The notes under the pieces are model-generated. The model saw nothing but the letters and a program-made list of their open reading frames with translations. It was not told the origin of the DNA and did no database searches. A program made the translations under genes and the position numbers. Positions 45,647-54,303 of a DNA stretch of 64,000 bases are shown in pieces. Within the stretch, counting starts at the first letter, position 1. The number at the start of each line of letters is the position of its first letter. The DNA comes from Paucibacter sp. Y2R2-4 (GTDB lineage: Bacteria; Pseudomonadota; Gammaproteobacteria; Burkholderiales; Burkholderiaceae_C), in contig NZ_JAJIRO010000001.1 of NCBI RefSeq assembly GCF_025717535.1, forward strand, positions 372,001-436,000, in the 5' to 3' direction.

Positions 45647-46303
45647 TCAGTTCAAGGTGCCGCCGCTCAGGCGTAAATCGATGTCGGTATTCATGGCCAA
45701 CTGCAAAGCCAAGCGCACGCCTGCCACCATGGACGCCAGACTCATGCTGGGCTGAGGCGCCGCGCGGGAGGCCTGCTCCGGCAGCAAAGGCACATGCATA
45801 AAGCCGCTACGCACCGGCTGATCTCGCAGCTGGTGTTGCAGACCATAGAAGACATGGTTGCAAACAAAGGTGCCTGCGGTTTGCGAGACCTCAGCCGGAT
45901 GGCCCGCCGCACGCAAGCCCGCCACCATGGCCTTGATCGGCAGCGTCGAGAAATAGGCGGCCGGCCCTTGCGGCAGCACCGGCTCGTCAATCGGCTGGCG
46001 GCCGGCATTGTCGGCAATGCGTGCATCGTCGATATTGATGGCCACACGCTCCAAAGACAGGGCATTGCGTCCACTGGCCTGACCCAAGGCCAAGACCAAG
46101 ACCAAGACCGGCGCATGCTGCGACAAAGCCGCTTGCAGGCTCAGCAAAGACTCGCCGAAGACACAGGGCAGGCAATGGGCCACCACTTCGGCGCCCACGA
46201 TGTGCTCACCCTGCAGCGCCCGCGCGATCTCCCAAGCAGGGTTGATCGTTTCGCCGCCAAAGGGCTCAAATCCCGTCAAGAGGATCTTTTTCTGATGTCT
46301 CAC
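45647..46303 (-). CDS. pcp: pyrrolidone-carboxylate peptidase
   Basis: The 218-residue peptidase C15 has LLTGFEPFGGETINPAWEIA, the Glu region SGRNALSLERVAIN, catalytic Cys in TAGTFVCNHVFYGL and His in GFMHVPLLPEQ. It removes N-terminal pyroglutamate from peptides. It is convergent with the anti-sigma gene. The chemistry is distinct from, but shares 5-oxoproline with, the ChaC-like protein at 13.3 kb. Confidence 0.93.
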   Translation of the reverse strand: MRHQKKILLTGFEPFGGETINPAWEIARALQGEHIVGAEVVAHCLPCVFGESLLSLQAALSQHAPVLVLVLALGQASGRNALSLERVAINIDDARIADNAGRQPIDEPVLPQGPAAYFSTLPIKAMVAGLRAAGHPAEVSQTAGTFVCNHVFYGLQHQLRDQPVRSGFMHVPLLPEQASRAAPQPSMSLASMVAGVRLALQLAMNTDIDLRLSGGTLN

Positions 46304-46493
46304 AGGCCGCTACCGTCCATTTCTTGAAGAAAAATGCTGCGCCTCATGGGAACCGGGGCTCCCAGCCGCGGCATTTAAGCGGTCAGCCACGCTCAATTCG
46401 AAGCAATACCAAGGCAGGCGGACGTTAGCATGCGAGGAACGAGGAGATGGGGCCGCGCCGGTCGCGCCTGCTCCAAAGAATCCGGAGAACTCA

Positions 46494-49037
46494 ATGCCCG
46501 ACCTGTCCGTCCCGCTCAGCTGGCCTTTTGACGACAACAGCCCCTCGGCTGGCATGTACGCACCCAGAGATGCGTCGGGGCAGCCTTCGGGTTTCAGCTG
46601 GCCCATGCCGCCCTATGCGGCCTACCCTCGCCCTCTGCCTCAGACCGAGCCCGAGCCCGCCGAGGTGCTGGGTTTGAACAACAGCCGCAGCTCCGGCCAG
46701 ATCACACAGTTGCAGGTGAACGAGCGCAGCGCCCAAATCCTCGTACCACCCGCGCGCAGCGCCATGCCGCTGAAGTTCAGCCAGTTCAGGGCCTTGAAGC
46801 TGCTTCGCCCCGTCGTCGTGCCGCCTCGCGAACCGGACACGGGCGGCATGAGCTTGCAGCTGGATCACCGTCCCCGCAGTGAATTCAAGCTCTACTTTGT
46901 CGGTGGCGGCGAATTGAAGGGCATGACCATCGGGCATTGCCAAGATGACTTGGGCCTGTTCCTGTTTCCGCCCCTGAGTGATGCCGATGACTCGGTGCTG
47001 CGCATCTTTGTGCCGCGCGAGGTGCTGGCTCATTTTGAGATTGGCGAGCGCATCGGTGAACTGCTGGTCAAAGAGAAACTCGTCACGCCCGAGCAGGTCA
47101 ATGAGGCCGCCAACGAGCAACAAGGCATGCGCTCGCGCCGGGTCGGAGACATTTTGGTGGCGCAGCAAATCGTCAGCGCCGAGCAGTTGGTGCTGGCCAT
47201 CGAGCAACAAGCCCGCATGCCCATGGTGCGCATCGGCGAAGCCTTGTTGGCCCTGGACTTGATCTCTCAAGCTCAACTGGAGCAGGCGCTGGAGATGCAG
47301 CGCAGCGACCGCTCGGTACCGCTGGGTGAGTTGCTGGTACGCAAAGGCGTGGTGACCCGGCAAGCGCTGCAATCGGCACTGGCGCGCAAGATGGGCTATC
47401 CGCTGGTGGATGTCGAGAACTTCGCCATCGAACCTGATGCGGTGGCCAAGTTGCCCCATGCGGTCGCCAAGCGACTGGATGTGCTGCCCTTGCTGGTGCG
47501 CGATGGTCGCCTCATCGTCGCCATGGAAGACCCCACCCGGCGCGACGCGCTGGACGAAATCGAATTCATCTCCCAGCTGAAGGTCACGCCCACGCTGACC
47601 AAGATCGGCTCGCTGCAATTCGCCATCCCGAATGCCTATGAGCGCTACGGCAATGAGGCCGTGGGACGAGACTTGCAGCAGCCCAACTTCCAGTCCGAGT
47701 TCGCCTTAGACAAAGCTGACAAGCTGATGGAGACGCTGGAGCGCGAAGGCCAGGAGCTGAGCCTGCGCGAAGACGACACGCCGATTGAGCAAAGCGACAA
47801 CTCGCTGGTGCGCTTGATCAACACCATGATCATCGACGCCAGCAGCCAAGGCGTCTCGGACATCCACATTGAGACCCATCCGGGTGCTGAAAAGCTGAAG
47901 ATCCGTTTCCGTCGCGACGGTGTGCTGAAGCCCTATTTGGAGCTGCCCAACACCTACCGTAACGCCATGATTGCGCGCATCAAGATCATGTGCGATCTGG
48001 ATATTTCCGAGCGCCGCAAGCCGCAAGACGGCAAGATCAATTTCTCGCGCTTTTCGCCACAGCACCGGCTGGAATTGCGGGTCGCCACCATCCCGACCAA
48101 TAACGGGCTGGAGGACGTGGTGATGCGTTTGCTGTCCTCCAGCAAACCGATTCCGCTGGAAAAGCTGGGCCTCTCACCCAGCAATCTGAAGCAACTCAAG
48201 TACGCCATCAACCGGCCCTATGGCATGGTGCTTTGCGTCGGCCCGACCGGCTCGGGCAAGACCACCACCTTGCATTCGGCCATGGCCCAGATCAACACCC
48301 CTGAGCGCAAGATCTGGACCGCCGAGGACCCGATCGAAATCACCCAAAACGGTCTGCGCCAGGTGCAGGTCAATCCGCGTATCGACTGGACCTTTGCCAA
48401 GGCCTTGCGGGCCTTCTTGCGGGCCGACCCGGACGTCATCATGGTGGGCGAAATCCGTGACGAAGAGACGGCCGAAATTGCCGTTGAAGCCTCGCTGACC
48501 GGCCACTTGGTGATGAGCACCTTGCACACCAATAGCGCGGCCGAAACCGTCACCCGGCTGTTGGACATGGGCATGGACCCCTTCAACTTTGCCGACTCCT
48601 TGCTGGCCGTGCTGGCGCAGCGTTTGGTGCGTCGTCTGTGCCCGCAATGCCGCACCAGCAGCCCACTAAGCGAAGCCGAGCAAAACGAGTGGTTGGACGA
48701 CTATCTGCATGTGTTTGGCAGCGAGCAAGCGCCCTCGCGCGAGAGCGTGCTGCAAGAATGGCTGGGCAACTTTGGTGAGAACGGGCGCTTGATGCACTTC
48801 CACAGCCCCGGTTGCGAGGCCTGTGAGCACAGCGGCTTCAAGGGTCGCGCCGGTTTGCATGAATTGCTGATGGTGTCCAAAGGCATCAGACGCCAGATTC
48901 AAACCGGCGCGCGCGCAGAAGAACTGCTGCAAACCGCATTGCTGGAGGGCATGCGCTCGCTGCGACAAGACGGCATTGCCAAAGTCTTGCAAGGGGTTAC
49001 GACCATGAGCGAAGTTCGAGCCACCAGCAATGCCTAG
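46494..49037 (+). CDS. GspE/PilB-family ATPase with four N-terminal MshEN-like repeats
   Basis: The 847-residue protein has an unassigned N-terminal region (about 1-180). Four tandem repeats of the R/L-G-E-x-L ... Q-L type follow at about 183-209, 214-240, 243-270 and 275-301 (for example IGERIGELLVKEKLVTPEQV and VPLGELLVRKGVVTRQAL). The secretion ATPase core comes next: GPTGSGKTTTLHSAM, DPDVIMVGEIRDEETAEI, VMSTLHTN. CPQC and CEAC cysteine pairs flank the C-terminal zinc site. GspE-N/MshEN repeats bind c-di-GMP in some relatives. No other secretion genes are adjacent. Confidence 0.88.
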   Translation: MPDLSVPLSWPFDDNSPSAGMYAPRDASGQPSGFSWPMPPYAAYPRPLPQTEPEPAEVLGLNNSRSSGQITQLQVNERSAQILVPPARSAMPLKFSQFRALKLLRPVVVPPREPDTGGMSLQLDHRPRSEFKLYFVGGGELKGMTIGHCQDDLGLFLFPPLSDADDSVLRIFVPREVLAHFEIGERIGELLVKEKLVTPEQVNEAANEQQGMRSRRVGDILVAQQIVSAEQLVLAIEQQARMPMVRIGEALLALDLISQAQLEQALEMQRSDRSVPLGELLVRKGVVTRQALQSALARKMGYPLVDVENFAIEPDAVAKLPHAVAKRLDVLPLLVRDGRLIVAMEDPTRRDALDEIEFISQLKVTPTLTKIGSLQFAIPNAYERYGNEAVGRDLQQPNFQSEFALDKADKLMETLEREGQELSLREDDTPIEQSDNSLVRLINTMIIDASSQGVSDIHIETHPGAEKLKIRFRRDGVLKPYLELPNTYRNAMIARIKIMCDLDISERRKPQDGKINFSRFSPQHRLELRVATIPTNNGLEDVVMRLLSSSKPIPLEKLGLSPSNLKQLKYAINRPYGMVLCVGPTGSGKTTTLHSAMAQINTPERKIWTAEDPIEITQNGLRQVQVNPRIDWTFAKALRAFLRADPDVIMVGEIRDEETAEIAVEASLTGHLVMSTLHTNSAAETVTRLLDMGMDPFNFADSLLAVLAQRLVRRLCPQCRTSSPLSEAEQNEWLDDYLHVFGSEQAPSRESVLQEWLGNFGENGRLMHFHSPGCEACEHSGFKGRAGLHELLMVSKGIRRQIQTGARAEELLQTALLEGMRSLRQDGIAKVLQGVTTMSEVRATSNA

Positions 49038-49163
49038 CAGCGCGTCTAGACCGCTCTGATCACTTCTTGCACTAGGGCAAGTCCCAGGGCTTGACCCCCT
49101 AACTCCCCGCTGTAGGCCCATCACGTCTGGTGATAGGCTGGATCTTTGAAGGGGAGGATGTGA

Positions 49164-50465
49164 ATGATCACAGCAAGCTACCAAACAAAGAACGGCCCTT
49201 CGATGGCCGCATGGCATGGCGCAGCCGAGCAGCAACGCTCCATGATCAACTCGCACGAGCGCTGCCAAGTATTCGGCCTGTCACCGCACCACAAAGCGGA
49301 TCTGAGCCGCCTGAGCGCCAGCAGCCTGCAGGAGTTGCAGATCCGCAATGCTCGCTTGTGCGCACAAGCCCTGCCGGTGATGGACATGCTCTACCAGCAG
49401 CTGATCCATTCGCACAGCATGGTGCTCTTGAGCGATGCCAGTGGCGTGGTCTTGCATGCACTCGGCGACCCCGGTTTTCTAGAGCGTGCGCAGCAAGTGG
49501 CCCTCGCCCCCGGCGCGGTCTGGTCGGAAGCCGCCAAGGGCACCAACGCCGTCGGCACCGCCTTGATGAATGAGGCGCCGACTGTGGTCAACGGACAAGA
49601 CCACTATCTGCGTGAGTTTCACTTCCTGACCTGCTCGGCCGCGCCGATCTTTGACCACAAAGGCGGCTTGCTGGGCGTCATCAATGTCTCCGGTGATCGC
49701 CGCAGCTACCACCCGCACACCCTGGCCTTGGCCACTTTGTCGGCCCGCCTGATCGAAAGCCAATGGTTCAATGATCAGTTCCGGCAAAGCCTGCGCCTGC
49801 ATCTGCATCCACAGGCCCAAAGTCTCGGAACGATTCAAGAAGGCGTTTTGGCCTTGGACGAAGCCGGCCGCGTGCTGGGCGCGAATCGTTGCGCCATCGA
49901 GTTGTTGGGCGAGAGCGCCGCCCAATTGCGCCGCGGAGGCTTGCAGTCTTTGTTTGGCACTGAGTTGACGCACCTGTTGGCGCAAACCCGTCGCCAGCCT
50001 GATCGCCCTCTTCAGCTGACCACCAGCATCGGTTCGGCCTTGGTTCATGCCAGTCTGAGCCTGGGGCGTGCTCAGCTGGGAATGATGGCGTGCGAAGACA
50101 CTGGCGCTGCATTTGCAGACGCCGCGCAACTCAGCCTGCGGGAAGCCAGCGAAGCCATCCATGTGGCGGCGCAAAAGCCGGTCGCTGTCGATCTCACCTC
50201 CAGCGTGAACCTCCAGACGAGCGTCAATTCAAACCCAGTGAAGCAAGGCGCCATCATCGGGCACGGCCCCTCGCCACTGGCTCAATCCCTGTGCACCGAC
50301 ACCGCCAAGCTGCTGAGCTTGCGTCAAACCGAGTTGCAGGCCATCCAGGCCGCCGTGCGCGGCTGCCGTGGCAATTTGGCCTTGGCAGCGCGCCAGTTGG
50401 GCATTGGACGCAGCACGCTGTACCGCAAGCTCAAGGGCGCGGCTGAACTGGCGGGCGGGGACTGA
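49164..50465 (+). CDS. AcoR-like regulator with GAF domain and Fis helix-turn-helix, lacking AAA+
   Basis: The 433-residue protein has a GAF-type N-terminal region (VWSEAAKGTNAVGTALMNEA, FHFLTCSAAPIFDHKGGLLG), a PAS-like segment (EEGVLALDEAGRVLGANRCA in outline) and a C-terminal Fis helix-turn-helix (GNLALAARQLGIGRSTLYRK). AcoR-type activators normally carry a sigma-54 AAA+ domain between these parts; here there is none. It is therefore likely a DNA-binding regulator not dependent on sigma-54. Its 3' end overlaps the convergent transporter gene by 35 bp. GGGGAGG precedes the start. Confidence 0.85.
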   Translation: MITASYQTKNGPSMAAWHGAAEQQRSMINSHERCQVFGLSPHHKADLSRLSASSLQELQIRNARLCAQALPVMDMLYQQLIHSHSMVLLSDASGVVLHALGDPGFLERAQQVALAPGAVWSEAAKGTNAVGTALMNEAPTVVNGQDHYLREFHFLTCSAAPIFDHKGGLLGVINVSGDRRSYHPHTLALATLSARLIESQWFNDQFRQSLRLHLHPQAQSLGTIQEGVLALDEAGRVLGANRCAIELLGESAAQLRRGGLQSLFGTELTHLLAQTRRQPDRPLQLTTSIGSALVHASLSLGRAQLGMMACEDTGAAFADAAQLSLREASEAIHVAAQKPVAVDLTSSVNLQTSVNSNPVKQGAIIGHGPSPLAQSLCTDTAKLLSLRQTELQAIQAAVRGCRGNLALAARQLGIGRSTLYRKLKGAAELAGGD

Positions 50466-51339
50466 TCAAGCCCAGCGCCATCGCGGTACCCAGCAGCACC
50501 ACCGCGCAGCCCGCCGCCATCTTCAGACTGAACAACTCGCCCAGGAACAAATAGCCCCACAGCACCGCGAAGACGGGAATCAAAAAGGTCACCGCAATGG
50601 TGTTGGTGGGGCCGATGCGGCTCATCAAGCGGAAGTACAAGATATAGGCCAGGGCGGAGCAGAGCAAGGACAAGGCGACCGCTGCAGCCCATGCTTGGCC
50701 GCTGGGCGGGGTGCTGGGCCAAGCCCAAAAAGCCGGCAGGCACAGCATCAAGGCGCCATAGCATTGGCTGCCGGTGGCCACCGTCAAAGGGGCGATATGC
50801 GCCGTATAGCGCTTGCTGAAGTTGGCCGCCAGGCCGTAGCAAAAGGTCGCGCAGAGACAAGCCAGCAAAGCCCAGACTGCACGCAACTCGGCGTCATGGT
50901 CCGCGCCCGGTTTGAAACCCGCTTTGTCCCAAGCCAGGAAGACCACGCCCGCAAAGCCCAAACCCAGGCCCAGCGAGCGCAAGGGCGTCAATCGCTGGCC
51001 CAGCCAGGCCCATGCAATCACCGCACCCCACAGCGGCGTGGTCGCATTCAAGATGCTGGAAAAACCAGCCGTGATAGACAGCGCCGCATAGCTGAACAAG
51101 GCAAAGGGAATCGCGCTATTGAGCAAGCCGATGACCGCCAAGGCGCGCCACTCGCGACGCAACTCCTGCAGACCCTGGCGTGCTGCCAACAAGGGCAAGA
51201 GCATCAAGCTGGCCCCAGTCACGCGCACTGCGGCCATGGCCAGAGGGCCGAACTCATGCGCCCCCAAACGCATGAACAAAAAAGAGGCGCCCCAGATGGC
51301 GGCCAGCAAAACGAGTTCGCCCAGATCAAATGGTTTCAT
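50431..51339 (-). CDS. EamA/DMT-family membrane transporter
   Basis: The 302-residue protein has ten predicted helices in two EamA halves, beginning LVLLAAIWGASFLFMRLGAH and with LNATTPLWGAVIAWAWLGQR in the first half. It exports or imports small metabolites; the substrate is unknown. It is convergent with the regulator gene and overlaps its last 35 bp. Confidence 0.88.
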   Translation of the reverse strand: MKPFDLGELVLLAAIWGASFLFMRLGAHEFGPLAMAAVRVTGASLMLLPLLAARQGLQELRREWRALAVIGLLNSAIPFALFSYAALSITAGFSSILNATTPLWGAVIAWAWLGQRLTPLRSLGLGLGFAGVVFLAWDKAGFKPGADHDAELRAVWALLACLCATFCYGLAANFSKRYTAHIAPLTVATGSQCYGALMLCLPAFWAWPSTPPSGQAWAAAVALSLLCSALAYILYFRLMSRIGPTNTIAVTFLIPVFAVLWGYLFLGELFSLKMAAGCAVVLLGTAMALGLISPRPPVQPRP

Positions 51340-51523
51340 TCAGTGCATTCAAGTCGTCGCGGCCCGACCTTTGCCGCGCCATCAAAACCGTAGAGCATAG
51401 CGATGAAAGAAGGCCCAATCCGCAAGGACGGTGTTCAGAGCTTGGCGGGTGAAGGCACAATCGAGCGCCCTGCCCGGCTGGCCCTGTGAGGCCAGCGTCC
51501 CCAGCCAATTTAGAGAGCCCCTC

Positions 51524-52288
51524 ATGAGGTTAGCCACCTGGAACGTCAACTCCCTCAATGTTCGCCTGCCGCAAATGCTGGACTGGCTGGCGGCCAATCC
51601 GGTCGATGCCCTGGTGCTGCAAGAAACCAAGCTGACCGATGACAAGTTTCCGGCCGCTGAGATCGAGGCCGCTGGCTACCAAGTGCAGTGGTTTGGACAA
51701 AAGACCTACAACGGCGTGGCCCTGCTCAGCCGTTCACCGGCCAGCGATGTGGTCAAAAACATCCCGGGCTTTGCTGATGAGCAAGCGCGTGTGATCGCCG
51801 CCACGGTGGACGGCGTGCGCTGCATTGGCGCTTATTTTCCTAACGGCCAGGCGCCTGACAGCGACAAATTCATCTACAAAATGGCCTGGCTCGACGGGCT
51901 GCAGCGCTGGATGGCGGAAGAGCTGAAGTCGCACGACAAGCTGGTCTTGATGGGCGACTTCAATATCGCGCCGACCGATGCCGATGTGTACGACCCGGTA
52001 GCCTGGGCCGGACAGATCCATTGCACGCCGCAAGAGCGCGCGCATTTTCAGGCCCTGTTGGACCAGGGCATGGTGGATGCATTTCGCCTCTTTGAGCAGG
52101 CGCCCAAGAGCTGGAGCTGGTGGGACTACCGCAACCTGGCCTTCCGCAAGAATCAAGGCTTGCGCATTGATCACATTCTGGTCAGCCAGGCATTGAAGGC
52201 CGAGGTGCGCGCCTGCAGCATTGACAAGCTGCCCCGCAAGAACGAGCGCCCCAGCGATCATGCGCCGGTGATCGTCGACCTGGCCTGA
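51524..52288 (+). CDS. xth: exodeoxyribonuclease III
   Basis: The 254-residue enzyme starts at the ATG at 51524; an open GTG extension to 51431 lacks family sequence. It has RLATWNVNSLNVRLPQML, VLQETKLTDDKFP, LMGDFNIAPTDADVYDP, RIDHILVS and SDHAPVIVDL. It is an AP endonuclease and 3'-5' exonuclease of base-excision repair. Confidence 0.95.
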   Translation: MRLATWNVNSLNVRLPQMLDWLAANPVDALVLQETKLTDDKFPAAEIEAAGYQVQWFGQKTYNGVALLSRSPASDVVKNIPGFADEQARVIAATVDGVRCIGAYFPNGQAPDSDKFIYKMAWLDGLQRWMAEELKSHDKLVLMGDFNIAPTDADVYDPVAWAGQIHCTPQERAHFQALLDQGMVDAFRLFEQAPKSWSWWDYRNLAFRKNQGLRIDHILVSQALKAEVRACSIDKLPRKNERPSDHAPVIVDLA

Positions 52289-52312
52289 GTGAAGCTGATG
52301 CGGATGCGGATG

Positions 52313-52657
52313 CTATTTAGCCGGCGCCCCGCCGCTGACTTCTGACACATAACGCGCCAAAGCCTGGATCTCGGCCTCGCTGAGCGTCTTGGCGAACGAG
52401 GGCATGGCGCCCAGCCCGTTGCGCAAGGCTTTGCGGACGCGTTCGGCGTCCGGCTTGATCTCATCCAGCACCGGCCCCACGCTGCCTTCAGACCCGGCAT
52501 CTCGTAAGGTGTGGCAGATCGCGCAAGCCGGCACCGCAGCCTTGGTGAACAAGCGCTTGCCCAGATCCAACTCGGCATCCGCCGCCCGCGCGGGCAGGCT
52601 TGTGGCCAAGCTCATGACCAAGCAAGCCGCCAGCATCGCCGCAGCAGTGGGCCTCAC
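52313..52657 (-). CDS. sorB: cytochrome c subunit of sulfite dehydrogenase (SorB-like)
   Basis: The 114-residue exported cytochrome c has a signal peptide and one haem motif CAICH, with a distal Met in GAMPSFAKTLSEAEIQALA. The start overlaps the upstream stop by 4 bases (ATGA), coupling it to the molybdopterin subunit. It accepts electrons from SorA. Confidence 0.9.
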   Translation of the reverse strand: MRPTAAAMLAACLVMSLATSLPARAADAELDLGKRLFTKAAVPACAICHTLRDAGSEGSVGPVLDEIKPDAERVRKALRNGLGAMPSFAKTLSEAEIQALARYVSEVSGGAPAK

Positions 52658-53874
52658 GCCAGGGTGACCGTCACCGCGTGATCGGCCCAGCTGTTGTTGT
52701 TGTAGCCGCCCACATTCTCCAAGCGCTGCTCAGGCTGCACATTGCCAGCCATATCGGTTGCTCGGCTGGCCAGCGTGTGCGTGCCTGCCTGCAGCTTGGC
52801 CGCCAAGACGAACTGACGCCAGGCGTATTTGCCCAGATCCGGCCCGACCAGACGCGCCTCTTTCCAGCTCTTGCCGCCGTCCACGGAAACCTCCACCCGC
52901 TTGATGGCATGCAAGCCGCTGAAGGCCACCCCTTGGATTTGCACCTGACCGGCAGCCCCCGCCCGCTCGGGCAGCGGCGAATTGATCCAGCTTTTCACAT
53001 TCATTTCCAGCACCGAGGGCTGGCTCGGGTCGGCCTTGCTGCCGGGCGGCGAAATGCGATAGCCATGCGCCATGATCTTGGCGTCGGACTCCTGCTCGGT
53101 GAAGGCCAAACGCTTCACGTACTTGATCTGATTGACGCCTTGATAGCCCGGCACCACCAAGCGCAAAGGCCCACCATGCGCCAGCGGAATCGGCACACCG
53201 TTCATTTCCCAGGCCAGCAAGGCGTCGCCCATGGCCTTGGCAGGCACCGAGCGCTCGACCACGATGCTCTTGGGGTCCAGGCCCTCGGGCAGGACTTCGC
53301 CGCCGGTGCCGGTCATGAACTCATGCCCCCGCAAGACGCCGCCCAAAGCCTCAACCACCACCCGCACCGGCACGCCGGTCCACACCACGCAACCGGCTGC
53401 ACCGACCAACCAAGGCGTGCCGCTGGGCTTGTTCGGGAAGAAGCCACGTCCATTGCCTGAGCATTGCAGCACCATGGGCGTGGTCTCCACGCCTAGCGTT
53501 TTCAACTCGCGCAAGCTAATGCGGCGCGGGTTTTTCACCCCTTCGATGCTGACTTCCCAGGCATCGCGATCATCCAAGATGCTGGCTGCCGGAGCGCCCA
53601 AGTTGTTGCGCACATAGAGCTGCTCGGCCGGCGTGATCAGGCCTGCACCAAAGGCTTGGCGTTTGGTTTCGATGGTGGCGCTGCTGTGAATCAGCATCGC
53701 ATTGCTGTCTTTCCAAGCCGCATAGGCGGGCAAGGTCTTGGCGGTGCTGGCCGGCGGCGTTTGAGCACGCAGCACGGGGGCGGAAGTGCCAAGACCCAAC
53801 ACGGCCAAGGTGCCGGCGCTGCTGGACAACCACTGACGTCGCCCCAAGACGGGGGCTGCTGACTTGTTGGACAT
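52654..53874 (-). CDS. sorA: sulfite dehydrogenase molybdopterin subunit (SorA-like)
   Basis: The 406-residue protein has a twin-arginine signal (RRQWLSSSAGTLAVLG) and the sulfite-oxidase fold. The molybdenum-ligand Cys lies in VLQCSGNGRGFF; GAAGCVVWTGVPVRVVVEAL and HGGPLRLVVPGYQGVNQIKY follow. The C-terminal dimerisation domain ends in YNNNSWADHAVTVTL. It oxidises sulfite to sulfate in the periplasm. GGAG precedes the start at 53874. Confidence 0.92.
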   Translation of the reverse strand: MSNKSAAPVLGRRQWLSSSAGTLAVLGLGTSAPVLRAQTPPASTAKTLPAYAAWKDSNAMLIHSSATIETKRQAFGAGLITPAEQLYVRNNLGAPAASILDDRDAWEVSIEGVKNPRRISLRELKTLGVETTPMVLQCSGNGRGFFPNKPSGTPWLVGAAGCVVWTGVPVRVVVEALGGVLRGHEFMTGTGGEVLPEGLDPKSIVVERSVPAKAMGDALLAWEMNGVPIPLAHGGPLRLVVPGYQGVNQIKYVKRLAFTEQESDAKIMAHGYRISPPGSKADPSQPSVLEMNVKSWINSPLPERAGAAGQVQIQGVAFSGLHAIKRVEVSVDGGKSWKEARLVGPDLGKYAWRQFVLAAKLQAGTHTLASRATDMAGNVQPEQRLENVGGYNNNSWADHAVTVTLA

Positions 53875-54303
53875 ATTTGTTTCTCCGTCGAAGTTCTCAA
53901 TCCCACGCTGGCCGATGAGCCCGCTGGCGAGGAAGCCGCATTAGAACTCTAAAACTGCGAGGCTTTCACGACAGCACTACAGCGCCAAACCAAAGAGCGC
54001 CCAAACGTAGAACAGGGCAAGGCGGCCCAAGCTTGCAACAGATTGGCCGCCGGCGCTGCCTGTATTTTTCCGGATACGAAACTGCCTTCAAGGCCTTACT
54101 TTTTGCAGCCCTGCAGTCCGGGGAGTCCCATTCAAGTCTCAAACGCTTAAGCTGTCTTGATTGAAGCGTTTGACATCGCCGTCTCTTTGCTGTGAGCCGC
54201 TGCTGTCGCATGGCGCTCAGCCTTGAAACGTCGCCCGTGTTTCGCTGCCGGATGGGTCTCGGCCGCCAGCGGACTTTTGCAGCGATCTTGCGAAAGGGAT
54301 TCC
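53875..54303. other. intergenic region between sorA and the chemoreceptor gene
   Basis: This 429-bp divergent region holds no coding signal. The notable element is a 10-bp inverted repeat with 15-bp spacing near 54139-54173, listed separately. Otherwise it is a normal promoter region for two divergent genes. Confidence 0.7.
54139..54173. promoter_or_regulatory. 10-bp perfect inverted repeat before the chemoreceptor gene
   Basis: TCAAACGCTT (54139-54148) and AAGCGTTTGA (54164-54173) are perfect complements separated by 15 bp. They lie 131 bp upstream of the chemoreceptor start and 265 bp from sorA. The spacing could suit a dimeric regulator or a long-loop hairpin. Confidence 0.45.
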
